A DNA stretch of 64,000 nt from BJGO01 sp964640655 (lineage in GTDB: Bacteria; Bacteroidota; Bacteroidia; Chitinophagales; UBA10324): contig CAZXFT010000007.1 in NCBI GenBank assembly GCA_964640655.1, forward strand, positions 1 to 64,000, read 5' to 3'. The position numbers were made by a program, and so were the translations under genes. Each line of letters opens with the position of its first letter. Position 1 is the stretch's first letter. Below, one piece after another: positions 17,241 to 26,715 of this stretch. Under the pieces are notes generated by a model, which saw only the letters and a program-made list of their open reading frames with translations, did not search any database and was not told the DNA's origin.

Positions 17241-18476
17241 TTAGAAAGTAAGTACCAATAACAACATCGCACTTATGGTCATAATTACCAATGTTGCTAT
17301 TCCAAGAATGTTATCTATCTTCTTATTTACAAAGCTGCCCATCACTTTCTTATTATTGGCAATAAGCATTACAAGAACAATGAGTACAGGTGCTGTAATG
17401 CCATATAATATTGCTGAGTACAACAATCCCTGAACAGGTGTGATACCGATATACTGCAAAGCAAGCCCCACTAGTAATGAAATTGCAATTATACTGTAAA
17501 ATGATTTTGCTTCGTGAAATTTATTATTGAGCCCTTGCGGCCAGTTAAATGTTTCACAGAATATGTAAGATAATGAACCACTCAGCACAGGAATTGACAA
17601 AAAACCGATACCAATTATGCCAATAGTAAACAACAAATAAGCAGAACGGCCTGCTATGGGCTCTAAAGCCTGTGCAGCTTCTTCAACAGTTTCAATATGA
17701 TGAATTCCTGCATTGAAGAGAACGGTGCCTGTAGTAAGAATGATGAAGTACATCACTATGTTAGAGAAGAACATTCCGGCATTAACATCTAGGTTCATAT
17801 CGTGAATAATCTTTTTATCAACCATAATATTTTTACTAGTGATTTCTTCGACTTCCATATTGGCTTGCCAAAAAAATAAATATGGGGAAATAGTAGTACC
17901 CAGTATAGCTACTATCATCAGTACAAATTCTTTATTGAATTCCACTTTAGGAATAAATGTGTGCACAAATACTTGTGCCCAATTGGTGTCTGTTAGAAAA
18001 GGGACAAGGATATATAAAAAGAGCACAATACATAAATATTTCAAAATGGCAGCTAACTGACGATAAGGGAAATAAACTATGCAAAATATTAGTACCAATG
18101 TGAAGAAGATACTGAAGTACGTATCCTTAATTCTCGGAAACAACATGTTACTTACAGCACCCATTGCACTAATGTTAGCACCTATATTAAAAATAATAGC
18201 CGGGGTGCTGAAAAGCAGCATCAGATATAACACAGGTTTTGAATAATGTTTCTTGATAACACCTGTCAACCCTGAGGATGTAACTAGACCAATTCGTGCA
18301 CACATAGCCTGAATAGAAGCCATCAATGGGAAAGTGAACCAGGCTGTCCACAAAGTTGATAGTCCAAACATTGCTCCAGCCTGAGAGTATGTTGCAATAC
18401 CTGAAGGGTCGTCATCACTTGCACCGGTAATTAGCCCCGGGCCGCGTTTTGAAATAAATTTTTTGAAGCTAAACAT
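17241..18476 (-). CDS. Nramp-like divalent metal transporter with atypical metal-site motifs
   Basis: 411 aa, about eleven TM segments with the Nramp/MntH topology. The protein begins KRGPGLITGASDDDPSGIAT. In canonical Nramp proteins the TM1 metal site is DPGN and TM6 has MPH(N); here the equivalents are DPSG (23-26) and TTISPYLFFWQAN, so the methionine and usual asparagine are missing. Such sequences form an Nramp-related group, some members of which carry other cations (Mg2+ has been reported in one branch). I infer inner-membrane cation transport but not the metal. The gene is single, with an exact -7 box 13 bases upstream. Confidence 0.82.
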   Translation of the reverse strand: MFSFKKFISKRGPGLITGASDDDPSGIATYSQAGAMFGLSTLWTAWFTFPLMASIQAMCARIGLVTSSGLTGVIKKHYSKPVLYLMLLFSTPAIIFNIGANISAMGAVSNMLFPRIKDTYFSIFFTLVLIFCIVYFPYRQLAAILKYLCIVLFLYILVPFLTDTNWAQVFVHTFIPKVEFNKEFVLMIVAILGTTISPYLFFWQANMEVEEITSKNIMVDKKIIHDMNLDVNAGMFFSNIVMYFIILTTGTVLFNAGIHHIETVEEAAQALEPIAGRSAYLLFTIGIIGIGFLSIPVLSGSLSYIFCETFNWPQGLNNKFHEAKSFYSIIAISLLVGLALQYIGITPVQGLLYSAILYGITAPVLIVLVMLIANNKKVMGSFVNKKIDNILGIATLVIMTISAMLLLVLTF

Positions 18477-18489
18477 GTGTGCTTTGTCT

Positions 18490-18497
18490 CAAAAGTA
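18490..18497 (-). promoter_or_regulatory. Candidate -7 box (TACTTTTG)
   Basis: Exact minus-strand TAnnTTTG, 13 bases before the Nramp-like ATG, predicting a leader of roughly 10 bases. No binding site for a metal regulator (Fur or MntR-like palindrome) was recognised nearby. Confidence 0.4.
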
Positions 18498-18591
18498 TAT
18501 TTAAATCAAGGAATCTTGACTGCTATATTAAATTGTTTTGGATTTGCGCAATGGCTTGTTTTTTCTTAACTTAAACACAAAAGAAAAAACC

Positions 18592-18921
18592 ATGTACCTC
18601 TCTGAATACCTGCTTTGGAATGGATTATGTCCACAATGCCTATATGTTGAAAATAGTGATTCGCGTATGCGTTTAAACCAAAACGACTTTTATGAATGTA
18701 CTCATTGCAGATTACAAATAGCAACATCCTTCTCCGGTGTGCAGGCAGTAGTATTGAAACAACGCGGTAAAGGAATGTTTCTCAAAAAAGAATCATTTGC
18801 CGACAATAATATGCGTGAAGAAATTTTCACAAAACAAAACAAGGAGTGGTTTCCCTTTGGTGACAAGGATTTGCTTCAATCAAAAGAAAAATTGACAGAA
18901 TATCTGCAACAAATAGCCTGA
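18592..18921 (+). CDS. Small zinc-ribbon protein, function unknown
   Basis: 109 aa from the ATG at 18592, which follows an A-rich stretch; an upstream ATG at 18538 would add 18 residues of low similarity to a start region. Two CxxC pairs, CPQC (about 13-16) and CTHC (about 36-39), would form a zinc ribbon. The C-terminal half is charged with a helical end (EKLTEYLQQIA). There is no signal peptide, so it is cytoplasmic. The stop directly abuts the convergent SDR stop at 18922. I do not recognise the family. Confidence 0.65.
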   Translation: MYLSEYLLWNGLCPQCLYVENSDSRMRLNQNDFYECTHCRLQIATSFSGVQAVVLKQRGKGMFLKKESFADNNMREEIFTKQNKEWFPFGDKDLLQSKEKLTEYLQQIA

Positions 18922-19608
18922 TTATTTCGCACGCATAGTGCGCACTTCCAATTCAAACGGCAGGTAAGCATCATCACTTTCTAGCATTTGAATTAAAGAC
19001 TTTACCATCTCTTCTGGTTGTATCATGTCTTCGTAGCTGAGTTTGTGATCTATATTCTCAAAAAATGCTGTATTCACGGAACCAGGATATATAGTTGATA
19101 CTTTCACATTAAACGGTCGCAGTTCGCGGAATATAGCATGTGAAATGGCACGTACAGCAAACTTAGTTGCTGAATAGCCACTTCCTTCAACAACAGCCTG
19201 TAGTCCTGCAATGGAGCTGATATTGATAATATGCCCCAACTGATGTTTTTTCATCAACGGTGCTAATAATTTGATACAATAAAAAACACCATGCACATTG
19301 GTGTTGAACATTTCGTGCCATTGGTCTAACGGCATTTCATCAATTTTTCCAAAATAACCCAGGCCGGCATTATTAATGAGAATGTCGGCATTTTGACCTG
19401 ATATAATCAATGGTTGTAATACCGATTCAAGTTGCGCATAGTTGCCAATGTCTGCCCGGACATCAATATAGTTATGGTGATGAATAGCTGCACCACGACG
19501 ACTGATGCCATAAACTGTGCAACCTTTATTGAGTAATGCTTTTGCTGTTTCCAATCCAATTCCAGAACTGACTCCGGTCACAATAGCATTCTTACCTTCT
19601 AATTTCAT
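18922..19608 (-). CDS. SDR family oxidoreductase
   Basis: 228 aa classical short-chain dehydrogenase. TGVSSGIG is at about 11-18 (cofactor loop), NNAGLGYFG near 80, the catalytic serine in INISSIAG and the YSATK active site (YxxxK) follow. The arginine in GISRRG suggests NADP(H) preference. The substrate cannot be told. It is the last gene of tsaD-thioesterase-SDR, with a 5-base gap to the thioesterase. Confidence 0.9.
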   Translation of the reverse strand: MKLEGKNAIVTGVSSGIGLETAKALLNKGCTVYGISRRGAAIHHHNYIDVRADIGNYAQLESVLQPLIISGQNADILINNAGLGYFGKIDEMPLDQWHEMFNTNVHGVFYCIKLLAPLMKKHQLGHIINISSIAGLQAVVEGSGYSATKFAVRAISHAIFRELRPFNVKVSTIYPGSVNTAFFENIDHKLSYEDMIQPEEMVKSLIQMLESDDAYLPFELEVRTMRAK

Positions 19609-19613
19609 TTTTT

Positions 19614-20036
19614 TTATTTGAATAGTTGTTTAAATGATTCAGGCACGGCACTTACTTTTCTGTTCTTGTAATCAAAACAAACCATCCCTGTTTTAGCGTA
19701 AGCTATATCGTACCCTTTATCAGAATGGCTGATGCGGTAATACAAATCGAAACCAGCGCGTGTAAATTCTGTCGGTGTAACTTCACATAGTAATATATCT
19801 CCATAAAAAGATTCCGACTTATAGACTATGACCGTATCGGATTGGATTAATGACACGCCAAATAAGTCAAGTTCGGTGCATTGATAGTGTTTGAGGAACT
19901 GCATACGTGCTTCGTGCATTATGGATAGTATTGCATCGTTGCCTACATGCCCACCATAATTCAAATCACCGACTCGTACAGGTATTAGTGTTGAGAATAC
20001 AAAGGATTGTGGTAAAGTTAATTGTACACGTGCCAT
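19614..20036 (-). CDS. Hotdog-fold acyl-CoA thioesterase
   Basis: 140 aa, the length of the 4-hydroxybenzoyl-CoA-thioesterase/YbgC type. The N-terminal VRVGDLNYGGHVGND holds the conserved Asp and the G/N-G-H motif; an alpha helix (ILSIMHEARMQFLK) and the strands of the hotdog fold follow, with YKSESFYGDILLCEV typical of the family. It should hydrolyse a cytoplasmic acyl-CoA; chain specificity is unknown. Spacing to tsaD is 10 bases and to the SDR 5 bases, so the three are probably one transcript. Confidence 0.88.
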   Translation of the reverse strand: MARVQLTLPQSFVFSTLIPVRVGDLNYGGHVGNDAILSIMHEARMQFLKHYQCTELDLFGVSLIQSDTVIVYKSESFYGDILLCEVTPTEFTRAGFDLYYRISHSDKGYDIAYAKTGMVCFDYKNRKVSAVPESFKQLFK

Positions 20037-20046
20037 GTAAAAGATG

Positions 20047-21054
20047 TTAAAAACTTAATCGTGCCGTGGGCACTAAATTTTGATTACTGAAATCGTTGTT
20101 TAAAAATTTATAATGCGCAACCATTGCTATCATTGCTGCATTATCTGTACAGTATTCAAAAGCAGGAATAAAAACCTCTACCTTTTCTTTTGAGGACCAT
20201 TCGAGAAAGGAATTACGTAATGAACTGTTAGCAGCAACACCTCCTGCAACTGCGATGCGAGGTATATTTAATTCTGTGGATGCTTTTTTTAACTTGTTTA
20301 TCAAAATGGAAACAATGCGTTTCTGAATACTTGCTGCTACGTCAGCTTTATTTTTTTCTATAAAATCGGATTGCTCTTTTGTTTGCTGCTGAATAAAATA
20401 TCGAATGGCAGTTTTCAATCCACTGAAACTAAAATCGTAAGAGGCAATCTGAGGTTCGGGAAAAGAGAATCTTGCTTCGCCATTTTGTGCAAGTTTATCA
20501 ATGAGCGGGCCACCCGGATAAGGTATACCCAGCATTTTGGCCGCTTTATCAAAGGCCTCTCCGGCTGCATCATCTAAAGTCTCTCCGATGATTTTCATCT
20601 TTAAAAAATCTTCAACTAACACAATTTGTGTATGACCGCCTGACACTGTTAAACATAAAAATGGGAACTGAGGCAATGGTTTCCGTATATAATGTGCTGC
20701 AACATGTGCCTGCATATGCTGCACTTCTATGATTGGTATTTGGAGAGATAGCGCCACAGCCTTGGCAAATGATACACCCACCATTAATGACCCAATGAGA
20801 CCCGGCCCGGAGGTTACTGCTATAGCACTTAGCCCCTCTTTTGTAATGCCGGATTGTTTTAATGCCGTATCTACAACCGGAACAATATTTTGCTGATGAA
20901 CTCTTGAAGCAAGTTCAGGAACCACCCCGCCATACAGCTCGTGTACCTGTTGACTGGCTATGACATTGGATAGAATACTACCTTGATGTATTACTGATGC
21001 CGATGTTTCGTCGCAAGAAGATTCTATAGCCAATATGGTTACCGGTGTACTCAA
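20047..21054 (-). CDS. tsaD: tRNA N6-threonylcarbamoyladenosine (t6A37) transferase
   Basis: 335 aa, full length for TsaD. It transfers the threonylcarbamoyl group to A37 of ANN-decoding tRNAs with TsaB and TsaE, which are not in this window. Family marks: ILAIESSCDETSASVI (about 7-22), GGVVPELASRVH, TSGPGLIGSL, the metal pair H113 and H117 (HMQAH), and SGGHTQI. The start is a TTG at 21054; no ATG or GTG exists before the conserved first strand. A TTTG and TACCTTTG pair with 22-base spacing lies just upstream and predicts a leader of only a few bases. Confidence 0.96.
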   Translation of the reverse strand: MSTPVTILAIESSCDETSASVIHQGSILSNVIASQQVHELYGGVVPELASRVHQQNIVPVVDTALKQSGITKEGLSAIAVTSGPGLIGSLMVGVSFAKAVALSLQIPIIEVQHMQAHVAAHYIRKPLPQFPFLCLTVSGGHTQIVLVEDFLKMKIIGETLDDAAGEAFDKAAKMLGIPYPGGPLIDKLAQNGEARFSFPEPQIASYDFSFSGLKTAIRYFIQQQTKEQSDFIEKNKADVAASIQKRIVSILINKLKKASTELNIPRIAVAGGVAANSSLRNSFLEWSSKEKVEVFIPAFEYCTDNAAMIAMVAHYKFLNNDFSNQNLVPTARLSF

Positions 21055-21061
21055 ACGGCAA

Positions 21062-21095
21062 CAAAGGTAGCAGCAATGAGCAATAACGGTGCAAA
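21062..21095 (-). promoter_or_regulatory. Bacteroidota-type promoter of tsaD (TTTG, 22-base spacer, TACCTTTG)
   Basis: On the minus strand TTTG at 21095-21092 is followed after 22 bases by TACCTTTG at 21069-21062, an exact -7 consensus with a -33 element at acceptable spacing. Transcription would start around 21058-21055, at or only a few bases before the TTG start codon at 21054. Confidence 0.5.
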
Positions 21096-21123
21096 GACCA
21101 AATTTTCAGCACTTTTTTGGTTG

Positions 21124-21131
21124 TATTTTTG
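21124..21131 (+). promoter_or_regulatory. Candidate -7 box (TATTTTTG) for tamB-like gene
   Basis: Exact TAnnTTTG, 14 bases before the GTG at 21146. It lies inside the reading frame if the more upstream GTG (21089) is used, and therefore favours the downstream start. Confidence 0.4.
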
Positions 21132-21145
21132 AAAGCATTGCATCT

Positions 21146-24100
21146 GTGAAACCAAATTGGCGAAAAATATTTCGTGTCGCAGCCATCAGCTTGTTTGGTG
21201 TGGTGCTGTTTCTTGTACTGTCTATCGGTAGTATCATCTATTTTATTCGCAAACCTTCCGTTCAAACACAAGTTACAAATTGGGTCACTCAATCTCTATC
21301 AGACAAACTTCAATCGCGGGTAAGTATTGGTTACGTGGATATTGACTTTTTCAATACCATTGTTCTTCGCGAGGTTCTTTTGTTAGACAGACAGGAAGAC
21401 ACTCTGCTTCACACACAAGAGTTACGTTTGGATATTGAATTGTTTTCTTTGTTTGACCGTAAGTTTAAAATACAGGCACTGCGATTAAAGGATACCTATG
21501 TAGGTATGTTGCGAAAACAAGGACAAGAGGATTTTAACTACGAGTATATAGCAGATGCCTTTGCAAGCAATGATACAAGTTCCGGTGGCGGTTTTGAGTT
21601 TTCACTTCAATTGAAAGAGTTGCAACTGAAAAAATCCCGCTTTTTCTATTTCGATTACAAAAATGCTTTAGACCTCAGAGTAAACGCACCGGAAATTCAT
21701 GCAGTAATCGATAGTATGGACATTGAAAAACCATTCATTGCATTGAATGAAGGTATATTAGAATCTCCCAGTGTTAAAATTCTAGTGCTTGATATTCCTG
21801 ATACACAAGATGGTGATAATGTTGAAGATACCGCTTTGATTCATCTGAATACAAAAACATTCGGAATGACTACTCAGACTTTTTTAATGAACAATGCACA
21901 GTTTGAGTACGATGTGCAAAACAGCGAACACGATACTACACTTTTTGACTACAGGCACATGAAGTTCACCGACATAAATATTCATACAGGCGCAGTGCAG
22001 TTTGTGGGGGATTCTATTACGGGCAGTTTAACCCGTATGTCATGCAATGAACAGAGCGGATTTCAACTCGATACTTTAAAGGGTGATTTTAAACTCACTC
22101 CATTTGATGCAGTTATCAGTAACATGGTACTTAGACTACCACGCAGTAGAATCACTGAATATGCACAATTTAATTTCTACAACTTCCCTGCTTTTTATGA
22201 CTTTACTCAAGAGGTAAGGTTTCGTGCTAACATCAGAAATTCAGTAATAGACTTGCGTGATTTAGCGTGCTTTTCTACTTACCTGAGTGCTTTTAAAGAG
22301 CCGGTATACGTATCAGGAAATGTCAGGGGTAGTGTGGCCGAATTAAAAGGTAAAAACATTGCGCTGTCATTTGGTAAAATCAGCAACTTTCAGGGAGATA
22401 TTACTATGATTGGGCTTCCTGATTTTGAAAATACTTTCATTGATTTTAAAGCAAACGATCTGCGCAGCAATTACTCTGACTTGATTAACTTAAGTTCACT
22501 TTATGTATTGCCAAAAACCATACAGAATATGGGTACTATGAGCTTTAACGGAACCTTCATCGGCTTCGTGAATGACTTCGTAGCGTATGGTGCATTGCAG
22601 TCCGATTTAGGTACGCTCATCAGCGACTTAAATATGAAGAACATTTACAACCTTGATAAAACACGGTATGTTGGTACTTTATCATCTCCATATTTTAATC
22701 TGGGAAAGCTTAGTGGTGCCGATAGCTTATTAGGGAAAATATCTTTCTATTCTCGTCTTTCCGGCAGCGGTTTAAATGCTACTAGTATTGATGCGAGCGT
22801 AATTGGTGTTGTTACAGAATTTGATTTCAATAAGTATCGCTATCATAATATTGATATTAACGGCGCGATACATCAGCAAGAATTTACCGGTAGACTGCAG
22901 GTAGATGACGAGCATGCTGATCTTGATTTTATAGGCACAGTAAACTGGGAAGATGATGCACCACTCTATAATTTCTTGCTTACTCTGAATAATGCCAATC
23001 TCAAGCCTTTGCATTTCAGTGACAGAGATTTAATGCTAAGCGCTCATGCTAAAATTAATGCCAGTGGCAAAAATATAGATGATTTACAAGGCAGCCTGCG
23101 CTTTGATAATATCATTTTCAAAGAAGTGAATAATAAATTTCAACTCGATACTGCATCTCTCTTTATTACTGAAAATGCTGCTGTTAAACACATTCTCATT
23201 GGTTCTTCAATATTAAATGCCAACATTGACGGTAAAATAAAAATGCTGGAATTATACGATGCCATGATGAGCACTGTTGCATCTTATTTCCCATCGCTGC
23301 CATTTGATTATAACAACATTATAGCCAATGATGCTTATACAGTCTCCTTAAAAACAGGATCAGTGAACAATTTCATGAATTTTTTCTTTCCTGGCTGGGG
23401 AGGTTTCAACAATTCCAAAATTTCTCTTGATTACAATGCAATAAGCAACTCCATACAACTAACCGGAAGCATTCCTTCTGTAACTTATGGTCAATACAAA
23501 ATCAACGACATTCAGTTAATCTCTGCTACTGAAGGAAGACAATGGAAGAATATTATCAAGGCTGATAGATTCTTTATTCAGGATTCCATTCAGGTGGAAA
23601 AGCCACTGATTGAAGCCAGTCTTTTCAATGATTCTGCCAGTGTTCATTTTTATGCAAAGGATGACATCAACAACTCTCTGATTGATCTCAATGGATTAGT
23701 TGAAGGTGGTAAGGATACCATTCAGGCATCGTTTTACAAATCAAATATTGTTATCAGAAGCGAGAAATGGAATTTGAATAATAACAACCGGCTGGTATTA
23801 GGGCAACAATATCTGAATATCAAAGATCTGCAACTAGCAACAGGAAATCAATCCATCTTAATTTTCACGAATAATGCTGAGCGAAACACGAATGTGCATT
23901 TTGTTTTTAATGATCTGAATGCCGGAAGTTTTTATCGCTATATCCGGTTGGGTAACTATGATGCAGGAGGCATCATTGATGGTACAGTATCTGCATTAAA
24001 TATTTTCGACGCGCTGCGTTTTCAGTCCGACTTTGTTATTCGCCAATTTTATTTCAATGGCGATTCAATCAACAAAGTCAATGTAAAGGCGGGTTATGAT

Positions 24101-25822
24101 ATTGATAAAGATGAAGTGATTCTTTCTGTTAAAGCGAAGGATACGAAATACGACTTTGAAGCTACCGGTAGTGTCATACCATCTGCTAAAACAGATCAAC
24201 TCAACATTCACCTCGAAGTGTTAAAATTCAGACTAGGTGTTTTAGAAAAATATCTTGCAGAGTACATTTCATCCGTATCCGGTATAACAGCCGGAGCGTT
24301 GGATATTAAAGGTACACTTGATAAACCCTTGGTATTTGGTAAAATGAGTATTCCTAATTGTGCTTTAAAAATAAATTATTTACAGTCCGAGTATTTCTTC
24401 AACGACGAGGAAATTACATTCTACGAATCATCAATAGACATTGATGAAATTATTTTGCATGACAGGTTTAATAATACCGCCACTCTGGGAGGTGATATTG
24501 GTCATAACTACCTCAACGAATTCAGATTGAATTTATACTTGACTACGAGTCAATTTAATTTTTTAAATACAACTGTTCGAGATAATGAATTATTTTATGG
24601 TCAGGCTTTTGCGGGTGGTATCGTTACTTTCAAAGGACCGATAGAAGATCTGGAGATTTATGCGAACGTAGTATCCAAGCCAAATACAACTATGGCAATC
24701 CCAATTACCGACGAATATTCGGTAAGTGAAAACCAAACGATACGAATCATCAATACCTCCCAGAATAAACCTGATACACTAGTCAATAATGATTATGTGC
24801 TGCGATTGAATTTTGATTTAGAGCTGAACACCGATGCTAATATTAAAATCATATTCGATCAAAAAGCAGGTGATATTATTAATGGCACCGGTAAAGGCAA
24901 TCTGCGTCTGGAAATCAACACGAATGGCGATTTTAATATGTTCGGCAACTATACGATTGAACAGGGGGATTATCTGTTTACACTTCAAAACTTTATTAAT
25001 AAGAAATTCATCATTGGTCAAGGAGGAACAATCAGCTGGAGTGGTGATCCATATGAGGCCAAGATTAATATAGATGCGATTTATGCAGTGCAACGCACTA
25101 CTATTTCCGAACTGTTGCAAGGTTCAGGAGCTGTGCTCAGCAGTCAAGACATAACCGAAGCCAATCAAAAAATTCCTGTGAATGTATTTATGAATCTGAG
25201 CGGTTCATTAATGCAGCCTAATATTGCATTCGACATCAGGATTCCGTCCGGATTCAGTTCTGTTGGGTCCCTGGCATCTCGCGAGTTAGAGCGACTAAAA
25301 CAAGACCCAAATGAATTAAACAAACAAGTTTTCGGCTTACTGATTATGAATCGCTTCTTACCTGCCAACATTGATGCAGGTATCGTTGGCAGTGGAGTGA
25401 ATACGAGTGTATCTGAGTTTCTGTTTAATCAATTAAGCTACTGGGCTTCTCAGAACAAATTCAATATAGGCGTTAATGTGAATTACAACACCTACAGTTT
25501 AAATAATGATCCCACCAATGATATTCGCCGACGAGAATTCATCGTGGGCTTGCAGAAAACATTATTCAACGATCGTTTATCTGTAGGTGCCGGTGGCAAC
25601 TTTGATGTATCATCGACAACATCAAACAATGTAAACCGGGTAGCAGCCGACGTAAACGTACAATATAAAATTACACGTGATGGTCGTTATGTACTGAGTG
25701 CTTACAATAAAAGTCAGTATGATTTATTACTCGATGCCAACCGAAATAAACGGGGTGTTTCCATTGCTTATAGAAAAGAGTTTGACAACTTTAACGAGTT
25801 GTTTAAACGCAATAAGAAATAA
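21146..25822 (+). CDS. TamB-like translocation/assembly module protein (DUF490)
   Basis: About 1558 aa from the GTG at 21146; a GTG at 21089 would add 19 residues. A single N-terminal TM helix (FRVAAISLFGVVLFLVLSIG) anchors it in the inner membrane. The long body is repetitive beta structure typical of AsmA/TamB lipid-transfer bridges that span the periplasm. The C-terminal TamB domain is clear: NLRLEINTNGDFNMFGNYTI, EQGDYLFTLQNFINKKF, WSGDPYEAKINIDAIY, MNLSGSLMQPNIAFDIRIP and FGLLIMNRFLP. It probably moves phospholipids to, or helps assemble proteins in, the outer membrane. It is divergent from tsaD. The gene symbol is left empty because orthology to E. coli tamB was not tested. Confidence 0.92.
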   Translation: MKPNWRKIFRVAAISLFGVVLFLVLSIGSIIYFIRKPSVQTQVTNWVTQSLSDKLQSRVSIGYVDIDFFNTIVLREVLLLDRQEDTLLHTQELRLDIELFSLFDRKFKIQALRLKDTYVGMLRKQGQEDFNYEYIADAFASNDTSSGGGFEFSLQLKELQLKKSRFFYFDYKNALDLRVNAPEIHAVIDSMDIEKPFIALNEGILESPSVKILVLDIPDTQDGDNVEDTALIHLNTKTFGMTTQTFLMNNAQFEYDVQNSEHDTTLFDYRHMKFTDINIHTGAVQFVGDSITGSLTRMSCNEQSGFQLDTLKGDFKLTPFDAVISNMVLRLPRSRITEYAQFNFYNFPAFYDFTQEVRFRANIRNSVIDLRDLACFSTYLSAFKEPVYVSGNVRGSVAELKGKNIALSFGKISNFQGDITMIGLPDFENTFIDFKANDLRSNYSDLINLSSLYVLPKTIQNMGTMSFNGTFIGFVNDFVAYGALQSDLGTLISDLNMKNIYNLDKTRYVGTLSSPYFNLGKLSGADSLLGKISFYSRLSGSGLNATSIDASVIGVVTEFDFNKYRYHNIDINGAIHQQEFTGRLQVDDEHADLDFIGTVNWEDDAPLYNFLLTLNNANLKPLHFSDRDLMLSAHAKINASGKNIDDLQGSLRFDNIIFKEVNNKFQLDTASLFITENAAVKHILIGSSILNANIDGKIKMLELYDAMMSTVASYFPSLPFDYNNIIANDAYTVSLKTGSVNNFMNFFFPGWGGFNNSKISLDYNAISNSIQLTGSIPSVTYGQYKINDIQLISATEGRQWKNIIKADRFFIQDSIQVEKPLIEASLFNDSASVHFYAKDDINNSLIDLNGLVEGGKDTIQASFYKSNIVIRSEKWNLNNNNRLVLGQQYLNIKDLQLATGNQSILIFTNNAERNTNVHFVFNDLNAGSFYRYIRLGNYDAGGIIDGTVSALNIFDALRFQSDFVIRQFYFNGDSINKVNVKAGYDIDKDEVILSVKAKDTKYDFEATGSVIPSAKTDQLNIHLEVLKFRLGVLEKYLAEYISSVSGITAGALDIKGTLDKPLVFGKMSIPNCALKINYLQSEYFFNDEEITFYESSIDIDEIILHDRFNNTATLGGDIGHNYLNEFRLNLYLTTSQFNFLNTTVRDNELFYGQAFAGGIVTFKGPIEDLEIYANVVSKPNTTMAIPITDEYSVSENQTIRIINTSQNKPDTLVNNDYVLRLNFDLELNTDANIKIIFDQKAGDIINGTGKGNLRLEINTNGDFNMFGNYTIEQGDYLFTLQNFINKKFIIGQGGTISWSGDPYEAKINIDAIYAVQRTTISELLQGSGAVLSSQDITEANQKIPVNVFMNLSGSLMQPNIAFDIRIPSGFSSVGSLASRELERLKQDPNELNKQVFGLLIMNRFLPANIDAGIVGSGVNTSVSEFLFNQLSYWASQNKFNIGVNVNYNTYSLNNDPTNDIRRREFIVGLQKTLFNDRLSVGAGGNFDVSSTTSNNVNRVAADVNVQYKITRDGRYVLSAYNKSQYDLLLDANRNKRGVSIAYRKEFDNFNELFKRNKK

Positions 25823-25823
25823 A

Positions 25824-25852
25824 AAAGAGAGCTTTTAGGCTCCCTTAATTCT
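25824..25852 (+). terminator. Weak hairpin after the tamB-like gene
   Basis: GAGC/GCTC with a TTTTAG loop, extended by G-C and A-T pairs beyond one mismatch, followed by TTAATT. It lies between two convergent genes. The stem is short and the T-tract poor, so this is only a candidate. Confidence 0.3.
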
Positions 25853-25868
25853 TGAAATATTTTAATAC

Positions 25869-26633
25869 TTACAGATAATTATTTTCAATGAGGTAATCAA
25901 TCACCTGTTTGCGTGAATTTTTTGACGGGACTAAATTGATGGAAATACTTTTACCATCCTTTATTGTCATTATTGTTGCACTAGCTGCATCTTTTTCCGC
26001 AAAGTTTGCTTCGGCAATTTTTTGACCATTAGGCAAATAGAACAATACTACCTTGGTAAATACTTTATTGATATAAGTACCGCTCTCTGAGAAGTAACCA
26101 ATTTTATTAGTATCCTGAGTGATACTCTCATCGAGTACAATAACACTTGCATTACGGTTACGAGTTACCATTTTAAATTTGTCTTCGTTTGGATTGCCGG
26201 TTTTTAGAGCGCCACCATTATTGATTACAAATGCTTCTTCCTTATCCTTTGGAACCAGCATTGCACCACTTACCAGCTCATTGTTTACAATAACTTCTGG
26301 CAACTCTTTTTCTTCTTTAGTTTTAAGTTTTACTTCATTACCGCTATTGAATTTCACACGGTAAGAACCAAATGAACCTATACCTGTAGGTACTTCATAT
26401 TTTATAAAGAACAGTTGTTCACCATTGATGTTGCTTATTTTGTAATCAGGGTGATTAGGGTCACCACCTTTGATCTCTTTCATAACACAATACACCTTGG
26501 CATAGTGGTAAAGAGTATCTCCAAGATATACTATAGGTGCAGCACTTATGGTTTTCAATCGTTTTTTATCATCTTGAGAAAAAACATTAAAAGAAATCAG
26601 TAATGCAAAGGCTAAGAGTATGTAGTTTTTCAT
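25869..26633 (-). CDS. Secreted protein of unknown function
   Basis: 254 aa from the ATG at 26633 (MKNYILLAFALL), which begins a clear signal peptide ending NVFSQ; the longer frame upstream overlaps the neighbouring gene and lacks sense as a signal. The mature part is lysine-rich and beta-like, with motifs YKISNINGEQLFFIKYEV, FGSYRVKFNSGNEVKL and, at the end, KSISINLVPSKNSRKQVIDY. I do not recognise a domain. It lies 82 bases downstream of the thioredoxin lipoprotein gene on the same strand and may be co-transcribed with it. Confidence 0.65.
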   Translation of the reverse strand: MKNYILLAFALLISFNVFSQDDKKRLKTISAAPIVYLGDTLYHYAKVYCVMKEIKGGDPNHPDYKISNINGEQLFFIKYEVPTGIGSFGSYRVKFNSGNEVKLKTKEEKELPEVIVNNELVSGAMLVPKDKEEAFVINNGGALKTGNPNEDKFKMVTRNRNASVIVLDESITQDTNKIGYFSESGTYINKVFTKVVLFYLPNGQKIAEANFAEKDAASATIMTIKDGKSISINLVPSKNSRKQVIDYLIENNYL

Positions 26634-26715
26634 AAGTAAAAATTTATTTTTTTTGGCAGATTGCCAAAGATAATGCCGAAAAAAATTTCCCCCATAGCGT
26701 AGCAATTGAAAAGCG

